A stretch of DNA of 64,000 bases from Calamus simplicifolius (Eukaryota > Streptophyta > Magnoliopsida > Arecales > Arecaceae): NCBI GenBank assembly GCA_900491605.1, contig UESW01004825.1:496001-560000 (forward strand), written 5' to 3'. The notes under the pieces were generated by a model. It searched no databases, had not been told where the DNA came from, and saw only the letters and a program-made list of their open reading frames with translations. A program made the position numbers and the translations under genes. Below are positions 24,301-36,300 of the stretch, one piece after another (position 1 is the first letter of the stretch; each line of letters begins with the position of its first letter).

Positions 24301-27300
24301 CGTACCGAACCGACCCAGAAATGTTCCAGTATGATGATTCCTTTGGGTTTTGCAGACCTTGGTTTCTTTATTCTATCTTGATATCATGACTCTGTTATTT
24401 AGGTAGATATCCATTCTTTTCTTCTTTTCTTTTTTACTTTTTCCTCTTTTTTTTGCCTAAATGAACTACCAATACATAATCTTTAATCTCCAAAATATTA
24501 AATTCTTCTATTTCTGCGAGAAAATTTGCCAACTTTGGTAAAATGCAGCATTAAAGTTGTCAACAGCAACCTATCATTTCTCCCTTGTTATCTTTTCCCC
24601 CATTTTTAAACATGGAAAAAACCCATCTAGTTTGATATGGTTGAAGACTTGAAAGATTTTTCTCCTTGATATGAATTATCTACTCAAATTGCACTGTGAT
24701 GACACTCTGAGTGTGAGCCTCAGACCTGAAAAGTGAGTTGCATTGATAGTGTCTCTGCATACATTATCAACTCAATGCATTGGATTATGTTGGATTGATT
24801 TCACTTCCTACGAATTTAACCTTTTTAAAATGTACGCTTATAAATTATCAATGCGCTGATATTATTGTGATTTGTTTTTTTTATGTAGGATGATATTTAT
24901 GTGGCATCTTTATTGAAACACTTGTTCCTAAATATTTATTCTTGTAGTAAGTGTATGAAGAAACTCCCGCTCGCATGTGATTTGGAAGTTCTAGTTTTCT
25001 ATTTCTCAAAGTTTTAAACTTGCTCTTTTATCTAACTTATGGAACTTATATATGTGACCACATTCTTTTCTTTCTTTTGCCAAACAAATGCCAATTACAA
25101 AGATCCAGTGTTCTTACTTCAAATATAGGGTTTTGTTTATCAGCTACTGACTTCTTCATGAATATATAATTCTCTGTTTTATTGCAGAGGCCAAAACTGG
25201 ACTCAACCACTCCCAATGGAAATTTTTCTCCAGAGCCTAAAATTATTTCCACAGAAATTGGAGATATGTCAGAGACTCAAGATAAAGACATTATAATGGT
25301 GGGTCTTGGTTCAGTTACTATGTACGATCAATGGGTAGCAGCACCTCCATTATCAGGACAATGTCCAAAACCTCGATACCAGGTGTTGCACCAATCCTGT
25401 CCTTTGATGTTGAATTACAGGATCAATATTGTCCTTCTGTCATAAACTTCTTTCTAGCATTCAGCTGAATTTTCAAATTATCACAGCATGGATCAGCTTT
25501 ATTGCGAGAAAAGATGTACATCTTTGGTGGGAACTACAATGGACATTATCTTAATGACCTTCAGGTGTGCATGGCTACTGATAATCATTCTCTCCTGATA
25601 CTCATTTTGGAGAAAAATAGTAATACTTATGGATTGGTTGCAAGTAGTGACAAGCTTGTGCTATCTGTAACATAAAAATGAAGTACGTTTTTTCATTAAT
25701 AAAGAAGAATTATGTTTTAGCTTTCTGCCATGTGGGTTGTTTGTAATGGGATTGCAATGTTGTCTGAAAGTATCGTATTCCATTTTTTGGGAAGACATCA
25801 AATATGGAGAAATAGAAATCTTACTGAGTACTAGTTGTATAAATATTCATTTTGACCCTAATTCTTTTTGTACCTTTGTTTAATTCTTGTTCATTAAACT
25901 TATCTCATCTAAGTAATACATTACATTCTTTTCTTTTTTGAGCAAAGATTCTGGACTTGAAAACTTTGACATGGTCTAAGGTGGAGGCTAAGCCCACTTC
26001 TGGATCTGGGAAATCAACAGTTGCTCCCTGTTCTGGCCATTCGCTGGTAAAAGGAATTCTCTGTTACAGTACCTAGCCTTACTGGAAGTTATTTGAGATG
26101 ATCAGCCTGTAAAGTATCATATCCATAGCCAATTATTACTGTCTGTTTTTATCTTTCACTCCTTGCAGATTGCATGGAGAGGCAAAATTCTGTCCATCGC
26201 TGGGCGCACAAAAAATCCTTCTGAAACTGTTACAGGTTTGTGCAATCCTATTTACAATTATTATCTCTCATTATTTTGTTTCTTTTTCATCATAATTTCT
26301 AGTAGCAATGGCTTTGTGCGATTTATATTTATTTTTTTATGATAGTGAAGGAATTTGATCCGCAGACTTGCATGTGGTCATCCATAGAGACTCAAGGGAT
26401 CGCACCGGTATGTTTCTGCTTGCATGTGTTTGAGAAAACCATGTGGACTGCTAAATTTTTCCTTCTAATACAGATTATTGTAATTTCCTAGCATGTTACT
26501 TATAGCTTATTCTTTTGTAAGTTAAAGTACAGATATCCTTTGCATATCAAGTTGGAGTACTGCTATTGACCTATTTTCTTCCAATGCTAAAGAAATCTAG
26601 TGCAATAAATTCTAGTAGTCGCTGAAAATTCATGATTGTGCTCTAAATTTTATGATGTACTATTGGTAGTTTCATGGAATAAGTTGCCTTCTCTATAATT
26701 ACCAAAAGAGCCCATTTCTTCCACTAATTCTGCAAGCATTTGTAGTTTAGAGCAATGCTACATTGATATGAAATAATGCTTTAGATGAAAAAAGCACTGC
26801 ATGGGGAATGAATATGTCCATGATGTGACATTATTTTTAAATTTAAGGGGAAAACTTCCAGATTCGGTTGGTTTCATTTTTATTCTTATGCTTATTTCAA
26901 ATTCCAAAAAAAAAAAAAGAATCACTATTGGATCCTTTATTTTAAATTTGATTTCTCTTGTAGGTCTCACGTGGAGGTCAGTCAGTGACCCTTGTTGGAA
27001 CAAGATTAATCATGTTTGGTGGTGAAAATGCAAAGAGATCTTTCTTGAATGATCTACACATTCTTGACTTGGAAGCCATGTCTTGGAATGAAGTTGATGC
27101 TGTGTAAGTGAAAAAAACAGGTTCTTTCTCCTTTTTTTAGCGAAATAATCCATAACCATATCCATCTAGCCATTTTCTGACTATTTAGGATCAGTAGTAT
27201 GAATCCTCATTGGCCAATTATTCCGATTTAGGGCTATCTCTTATGTTAGTTAAGGTTTCTCTATCTCCTTTCTCACAACTTACTTTCATGTTATCATAGG

Positions 27301-30300
27301 TCTTGTCCTCCTCTTCTTACTATGTTCAGTACATATCCATGCCATCTTGATCGATTTTCTAGTACTTTATATTTAATTTGTGCAACTCGTACAACTCTAG
27401 TATATTTTCTTATTTTATCTTTTCTATTTTAGCATGCATTCATCTTAATGTTCTCATTTTTGCCATACTCATCTTGTTGTCATAGACTTTCTTTATTGCC
27501 AACACTTCTAGATATACAACATGATGGGTTTAAATGTTCTATAAAATTTCCTTTTAAATCTTGAAGATACATGTCTATCACATAATACTGTAGATATACC
27601 TTTCCACTTCATCTAACCAACTCTAATTTTATTATATATATCTTCATCCATCTCCCTTTTATTTGTATAACATATTCTAAGTAACAAAAAGAGTCATTTA
27701 TTGTGTTCTTTTGGTCATCAATCTTAATTGGTCTCTCATATTCATTTTCATTCTCACTAAATTTACATCACATGTACTCTTATCTTGAATTTTAAGTTCT
27801 TATCCTTTAAAGCTTTTCACTAAAAATATTTACCATTTAACCGAGTTCTCTTTTTAGTGAAATAATACATATAATAAAATGTAGAATGTTGAATGAACAC
27901 TTAAATCAACTGAGGGATATGTTCCTGGAACATCCTTTTAAATTATTTGTGTATTATAATTTTCTCTTGTTTTTTAAAAAATAAAGTATATCTTTTCTCA
28001 TTGTATTTTATATTTGAGATTTACTGCTTTTCTTGCATTTGAAATGTAGATTACCTGTTTTAACATGCAATTTCTGCTAGAAGTGATTATGAGAGTGGCC
28101 ATTTTAAAATGCCATCAACATAGCTAGCAGGTCTAATTCAAACTTGTTGGAGACAGATTTGTGGATAATTTTTTACTTATTGCTAGTAATTTCTACATTC
28201 TCCCTCATGCGGGGCCTTAGATATATTTCCTTAAAAATTTATATAAACACTTCAACTTTCAGTCCAGTGACATATCATATTTTAGACCCAATATATTTTA
28301 ACTTGAAGATTTTATGGTAAGTTTAATTTTGTTGTTTTTATAAGTTATGTACCAAGTTGGCATAGGTCAGTATGACATTTATTGTAATTATGATCCTGTT
28401 TAAAAATCCTGTAAGTTGGTTGTTTAATCAAGTATTGATCAAATCCTCGTAAATTATATTTTAAGATTTTTTTGGTATTTTATTTTCTCATTATTTTTAT
28501 ATTAATTTGATTTTTTGAGATTTTTATCAGTAGTAGAAGTGCCCTATTTTGATATTTGCTAAATCAAATTTTTTAAAAACTCTCTAAATTTGTTCTTGAG
28601 AGGAAGAATTGAATTTTTATTTTTAAGAAATTTGATTTTCTTAATATTTTTATTGAATTTAAATGAGGGTATTTCTCTTATTTATATGAGACATTTTAAG
28701 TAAATTGAGCATTTATTTAAATGATTTTGACCGCAAATAAAAAGAGGAGAGATGGTGAGAGCTCATCGGAGGCTCTCAGCCTCCTCTTTGTTTAAGTGAG
28801 CTCACATCCAACACAGCCCACCCCCAAGCCACCTGACATCTGAGCTGGACGGTTCGGCATGGTTCGAATCGGTTCACAGATAGAACCGAACTGAAAGCTG
28901 ATTTCAAATCGGTTTCAAACTAGTTTGGGAATTGGTTGGTTCAATTTGGTTTTGCATTCCTTGGTTTTATCACAAAACCTTTTTTTCTCACAAATATTCA
29001 AGCAAAATATAGGCTAAACTACAGTGTTAACCTTAAATTTAAGTGGTTATGTCATTTTGTTCTCTAAACTTCAAAAAGTTGCAAAAGATTCTTAACTTTC
29101 TTTTTTGTTTCACTTTGAGCCCCATCGTTAAACAGAGGAGACGTCATTTGATTTTGTCTCACGTGGCAGCACACGTGGTATTTAGATGGCAAACTCAAAT
29201 TCAAAACCCATTATCAATTCGTTTACCCATTAACCCAATACCCAATAATCTGAAGAAAAAAAAAAAACTTCTTCCTCCCACTGTGGCCCCCTCCCTCCTC
29301 CCTTCCACCTCCACCTTGCGACTCCCTTCAGTTTGCAGATATGCTTCAAACCCATAAATGCTTCTCTCTTCAATAAACTTGGGGGAACTTCTTGGCCTTC
29401 AATTTTTCAACGAAAAAAATGGCAATCCTTCTTTGAACCAGCATGGGGCAGGCTGTGTGAATCATATGGACTGCGTCTCATATCTTAAAAAAAATTTTTG
29501 GATGCCTTGGCTGAATGACTTGAAATAAACATATACGAGAAATGATAAGAGTAGCTCCAATTGAAGATAAAATGAGAGAAAATCGATTAAGGTAGTTTGG
29601 ACATATACAATAAAGACCTTTAGATGATTCAGTTAGAAAGAGTGATCTTTTAACAATCCATGATGATAGAGGTAGAGGTAGACTTAAACTGATATGAACA
29701 GAAATAATTAAAAAAGATATAACTATTTATAATTTGAGTGTCGACTTAGTCCTGAATAGAACAGAGTGGAGGAAGCAGAGGAAGCAGATTCATGTAACTA
29801 ACCCTATGTAGTTGGGAAAAAGCTTAGTTGAGTTGACTTGGCTGAATGACTTGAATGTGTATTTATGGTGTTCAGCTAAAGCGAATGAGATGCGGTCCAT
29901 GTGATTCATGCAGCCTACCCCACGCTGGTTCGAAGAAGGATCGCCATATTTTTCCGTTGAAAAATTGGAGGGGCTGCGGGACCGCCGGGGGGGGGGGGGG
30001 TGCGGGTGGGTGTGGGGGTGGAGGAAGGAGGCTATGGCCGGAGGCGGGAAAGAGGAGGGGCCATAGGACGAAGGAGGGGGGAGGATGGAGGGGACTGCGG
30101 CGAGAGGAAGGAGAAGTTTTTTTTTTTTTCAGATTATTGGGTATTGGTTTAACAGGTTAACGGGTTGATAATGGATTTTAAATTTGATTTTGCCACCTGA
30201 ATGCCACATGTGCTGCCATGTGGGATAAACTCAAATGGTGTCTCCCCTGTTTAATGGTAGGAATCAAAGTGAAATAAAAAGAAAAGTTCAGGATCACTTT

Positions 30301-33300
30301 TGCAACTTTTTGAAGTTCAGGGATCAAAGTGACATAACCTTCTAAGTTCAAGGATTAAAACTATAGTTTAGCCAAAAATATATTACTGGTCTTACTCATT
30401 ACATTATTAAATTTTTCAGAAGCATCACCCATATGTGGCAATTAGATTACGTTAAAAAATACATTTCCCATGATGCCCACCATGTATTTATTGTATTATC
30501 CATTTGTATAGTGCCTCGTATTACTGGAAATTCTCACGCTAAACAATCTGCTGGTGAATCTCCTGGCAAGGTCTTACTGAAAAAAAAAAAAAAAACCGTA
30601 AGATTGTTTTTAAATAATTTATAGTGATGTGGATGGTTTTTCGATTTTCTTCCTTTAATAATCCTCAACTCAGCATGCATCTTGTCTCTTGTCAATTACA
30701 ACAAGATCATTCACAGAAAATACACATTATGAAAATTCTTTCATGAATAGTCTAAACGTCTATCACATAAAAAGATGATGGCTAGGACCAACTCTTGATT
30801 TCAAAGGGAAACTCTTGAGGGTAATCACAAGAACCCACAATATTGTCACCACTCCTTGATATGTTATTAATAGAGTTGGAAATGGGTTTGCTCAGGTCAG
30901 TTCGACTTAGGTCAACCTTAAATGTTAAGTGGTGATGTAAGTCTCAAACCCATCATGACTTGCTAATGGGTTGACCAAACACCCCACTGGATCATTGAAG
31001 CTGACCAGAAGTTGGCTCCATCCACACAATACATGAATCATGTGATGAAGAAAAAGGGGAACAAGAGTTGAATGGGCCATGGCAGGATGTGGGTGGATGA
31101 TGGCAAATGCAATGGCATAATGGCTTGCAAGGACTTTGTGGCGATGGTGGGGATCCACTAAGGTAGAAGGATAATGGTGGGAACTTGTGGCATGGTTTTG
31201 CTCCTGGAAGGTAGCAGGATGATGTGGGACTCTATGGCAGTGGCCATGTGGAGCAGTGGATGACTCTAGTGGCTATTGGCAACCTAACTAAGATGAGGAG
31301 AGGAAGAAGGGGGGGGGGGGGGGGGTGGCGCGAAGGGGAGGAGGACAAGAGAAAAATAGGGATTGGACGTGATGGATGTATCTAAACTTTGTGCTATCTC
31401 ATATCAAGAATCTTTATTCATAATAAGTTCACTCCCAATTCTGATTTGCACCTTTCTTATTTGTTAGAATTATGAATTAAAACAAGATAGTGTGTTTATC
31501 AAGAAAGAGAGTGCATCAATGACTTGATAGGTCATGGACCAATATGAACCTAGCTTGCCAATGTTTACCCGTCCATGAACCTGTTGGTTAAGGTTCGACA
31601 GGTCAGATCTGGGCTAAGTCAATTTATGTAGGTGGGTTTTTATCAGAATTGCCTCCCCTAATAACTTATTGAGCTCTTAGCATGACTTTAAAATATCGCT
31701 TAATTCAAACATTGGTGAATTGCCTTTTGTAACTCATCATGTTCATTTTTCAATTTGAATGTATACCATGTTCCGATCTTTATCAATTTCACCCTTTCAT
31801 ATCAGGAAATGCCTAAGCAAGAAAAATAACTAATTTGAGCATCCTAACAAACATCTAAAGATGTCATTAGAGTTTGTGATCACTATTTGGAACTTCTATT
31901 CCATATTGCTCTCATAATTGTACAGATGCTTCTTAACATCGGTTATGCAACATTTGAGAAATACAAAGAACTTATAGATACCATGTTTCGACATAAAGCC
32001 TGTTTTACAAAAACATTTTAGATGCACCAAGACTGGATATGCTACTTTTTTTTTCATGGCCACCTTGGTGATTTCAAAGGTTTTATGCAACTGATTAACA
32101 TATTATGACAACTGATATATTTAGCTTGACATAAAGCTTCCTTTTTAGTCTTGATGGTGTTATGTAAGGTTGCAAATGGTTCGGGTTAACTAATGACCTG
32201 ACTTAGTCCCAATCTAATGAAACCTGATCTAATTCATATTCAAAGACCCATGAGTTGGGTTAGATTTAAAAACTAGACTCGACTTAAATTTTCGATCGGA
32301 TTTCGATCTTGTATTTTTAACTGACCTAACCTAGCCCGACCTATATATCATTTGGGTCTAATTTGGGCCAATAAAAAAAAGGACTCGACTCAACCTTAAC
32401 TCGGTCAAGTTCGACTCATAAATCTGAATTGTATAGATCTCATTTTTCTTTAATTATTTTCATTAATTCATTAAATGAACTTTTATTTATCTCTTTTCAT
32501 CTTGACATTTACATGTCCTTTTATCTATTTTTACTTAATTATATCTAAATATTGATATTTCATTACTCGTTTTGATGTATTCTTATTTATAATACGTTCA
32601 AGTATGTCAATATATTTTAAAAATCATAACTCATAAACTTAAGAATAATCAATTATTTAGATGGGATGAAATGTTTTTGAACAAACGATTTAAGTTTAAA
32701 TTGGATCTTTTTAATCTTATTTAAATTTTTTAATGACTATATTTAATTATTAATTATTTAATTTTAGCTATAAAACAATAGATAAATGCTTGACTTAAAT
32801 GCAAAGCTAACTTGTTCTGAACTTGAACATTTTGGATTGGATTTCCGTCATACTTGACCTTAAATTGACCCCAATGACCTGTTGGGTCTAAAATTATTTT
32901 TCATGGTCCCGACTTAACCCGACCTGACCCAATCAGCAAAATGGTGGGTCCGGGTCCAAAATCATGTCCCAGATATGAAACCGAGTTGGGTAAGGTCAAG
33001 CATGGCCTTACCTGACTTGTCCTGTTAGCAACCCTAAGTGTTTATACTTATCCTATGAGGGAATTATGATGTTGAGATTTAACTAAAGGACCATGCTGGA
33101 GACTGTTAAAAAGACTTTTGGAATTATTCAAGTAAACTATCATAGAAAGTTGACAAATGATTGTTTACTTAACTAAAGTTCTACTTATCTCAAACAACCT
33201 TGAATTTGTTGTGCTGTGGACCAAAACCTTTTAAGACTGCTTTCGAGTGTATACTCTTGTTTTGGTTTCTTAGGTCCACGTCCAGTTCTCTGAGGACAAG

Positions 33301-36300
33301 GATTTTGTCTCTCTAGGTTTTAGATTCTAACTTCCTTTTTGTCTGCCTATATTTCAAGTTTACCAGTCTTGGTTGTTTTTCCTGCATTCATTATTTTTGT
33401 TCGCTTCTGACCATGGCAACAATACCATGTTCGCTTCTGATCATGGCAACAATACCATGTTCTTACCTTTCCCCAATAAATGAAAGAATATGAAACCTAT
33501 GTTAGTTTAATTAATTACAACCTGCTTTGATATTGGCCAGTATAGCCTTGCCGTTTGGCAGTCCGCTTTTCCTTTGCATATTAAACTAAAGCCATCCTGC
33601 TTTTTCCTCCTAAGGAGTTTGTTAACGTAGTATATGAAATATGTTGTCATCTTTCTTCAGAAATGGAATAATCATCCTTGAACCTGCCAAATCACTTTTG
33701 ATGGTGGTACAGTCACTTTCTGTTTCCAATACTTCTTTTGATATCCTTGTAACCAACTAACTTTTGAGTATGAGGCACACTTAAGCTGAGCTTATTGTGT
33801 GGGTATGTTTTGAACATTTATGGTTTCATGGTCATTCCATACTCTTACCATTGAAGAAAGAATCTTCCTAGAAGAATATCTTAAATAAGTGCCTTTTTCA
33901 ATTATTTTTTATTTTTTCTTTTTTCAGTGGCACGCCTCCTTCTCCAAGATCAGATCATGCTGCTGCATGCCATGCGGAGCGATATTTTCTAATTTTTGGT
34001 GGGGCCTCATATACTACGTGCTTTAATGATCTGCATATCCTTGATTTGAAGAGTGTAAGATGGTTGTTTCATTTTTATATGCTTTTATGGTAGTTAAGGG
34101 TTTAAATATCATTTGTAAGGTAAGGAAAAACTGGCTGTACTGTAGATGGAGTGGTCCAGACCGAAACAACAGGGTGTGACTCCAGCTCCACGAGCCGGCC
34201 ATGCAGGCATAACAGTAGGAGAGAACTGGTTTATTGTTGGTGGTGGCGATAATAAGAATGGTACATGCGAAACTTCTGCTTGTTTTAATTAATTAATTGT
34301 TTGTTTATTTTGGTGCACTTTTGGTGTATTTGGAACCATATTTTGCTATTAATAATGACTATGTGCTGATCTCTCTTTTTCGAGAATTTGCACTCGTTCT
34401 ACCATGCCCCTAGCGTCCTGGGGATCAACAATTACCCTTTTTTGCTACTGAAGCAAGATGTTATAGAAGATGGCATCGTGTTTGCCGAGGATCCTTGAGG
34501 AAAAACAGTATATAGCCAAAAAGGCAAAAAGAAATGGTCCAGATATTAGAGGATGGGAATTTCTGGCATTGAAATGATTATAATTTGCTAGTAATATGAA
34601 TGACCTGAATGTTTTTCATGTCTCACCAAACCATATTGACTCTATAAAGTGCATGTTGTTTCATTTTGCCTTTTAGTTTTTCTACCTAATCTTTCACTGG
34701 AACTTATATTGATTCTATAAAGGAATATACAAGCCAAAAAAGGTAAATCTAGATAATGGAGTCTTGTGATTCTGTAATGCATGTCAAGTATTAGATTTTT
34801 TTTTCTTGGACCAATGAAAAACTGGTCTATGTTCTCACTAAAAATATAAGACATTGATCTCAAATTTACTTCTCTTTTTGTTAAAAAATAAATAAGCATT
34901 TTCTATAGGATGGGAGTTCCAGTGGCATGTGATGAGTTTGTCATTGCTTCTTTATCTTCAAAGGAGAAATTAGAGAAGGATTTTCTCATTCTGATTTGGA
35001 TACTCAAAGGTTTTAACATTATAAATTCATGCATACAAATGCCTACTACCATTGCTTACCATGCAAAAATTGTAGAGAATTGTTCACATTGACAAGATCC
35101 AGAGAACCTCAATTATGGGATGCTCAAAGTCATGATTGTACTTATCAACATGATAATGCTGCATTATCACATTCTGACCATGAAGCAACGTCCAAAAGTC
35201 AACAAGCCTTATAGGGTATAGGATATCGGTGCCATCATTGTGGCTAGAGCCCATGCCAGTCCCATTTTATTATGTCTACTGAATTTCAATCCATTTTATT
35301 AGGTTTTCCACTGGCTTTTCTTGATCGATCAGTTGAAATCAAAACTGCTTTCCATGTTAGGACCTCCTCTAACTGCATCTTTGTTTCTTAATTACTGTAT
35401 CTTCTATTGATGAGACTCCTAAGTTTAATCGGAAGAATGGCTATGAGAGACATTTCTCTGTTACAGTCTTTGACTGTTTGCTTCAAGGTATATCATTCAA
35501 TAGATCACCATATAATAACAATGAATGCAGGAAAGAGTCATGCTGATACATTTTCAATAAAAATAGAAAAATGTGTACAACTCATGTGCTTAGATTTCTG
35601 TTAAAATACTTGTTCTTTTGGCCATTTGTGTTTTGTGGTGGTTCTAAATCATGCTTCTCTGCAGGGGTCTCTGAAACTCTTCTTCTTAACATGTCGACAT
35701 TTACGTGGTCAGTTGTCACTGCTGTCCAAGGACGTGTACCCCTTGCCAGTGAGGTGTGTTGCATATCTTATATCTTTCCCCGTTCTCAAGGGATCTTAAA
35801 TTATAAATAAAACTAAAGATTACTGCAATGGAAATAGGCTTTGTGCTTAGATATTTATATGACTAGGCCTTTCATGCAAGGTTCACCATACTGGTGCATA
35901 CTACCCCCATATCGGGCATATTATATACCTTTACCAAACTGAGACTCAGTTTGTTGAACCGACCAGTACCAGGTGTATCGACATTATGCCAGTATGGTAC
36001 TGGTAAGGGATCCAGCACTGAGATTGTCAATATTGCTTTTGTGCATTTATTTAATCTTTCCACCAGAAATCTCTTTCATTTGTGTAATGTTATGTGTTGT
36101 TGTCTACTCGTCTTATTGTAACTGCCAAGTATTTAGACCATACTACCATAGTTCTCAAATGGAAGTCTTATAGGATTTTATTTACATAAAATGTTGCCTC
36201 ATATGGTAATCAATGTGATAGCATGGACTTGTGGTCATCTTACTAATTGGATATCTTCATTCATCTTACTAATTGGATATCTTCATTCCCAATGTTTTTT

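Larger units (their letters stand above)
29003..30382. mobile_element. MULE-like element with long terminal inverted repeats
   Basis: The unit 29,012-30,373 starts GGCTAAACTACAGTGTTAA and ends with the inverse, TTAAAACTATAGTTTAGCC. The inverted arms pair for about 240 bp (29,012-29,255 with 30,130-30,373), including AACTTCAAAAAGTTGCAAAAG and CACGTGGCAGCACACGTGG against their complements. Flanking CAAAATATA (29,003-29,011) and AAAAATATA (30,374-30,382) form a 9-bp near-perfect TSD, the size typical of Mutator-like elements. No transposase is encoded, so it is non-autonomous. A GC-rich centre and a nested LINE lie inside. Confidence 0.75.
27104..33927 (+). other. ACBP intron 10, 6.8 kb
   Basis: Bounded by GCTGT|GTAAGT and TTTTTCAG|TGGC, splitting a valine codon within the kelch region. 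It hosts an antisense RTE fragment, a MULE-like element with a nested RTE copy, a GGGTTGC-ended repeat and a G17 run. The insertions have enlarged the intron but the splice sites are intact. Confidence 0.85.

Noticed and set aside
29043..29357. 104-codon frame in intron 10
   Set aside because: Lies in the inverted arm of the MULE-like element; no protein similarity.
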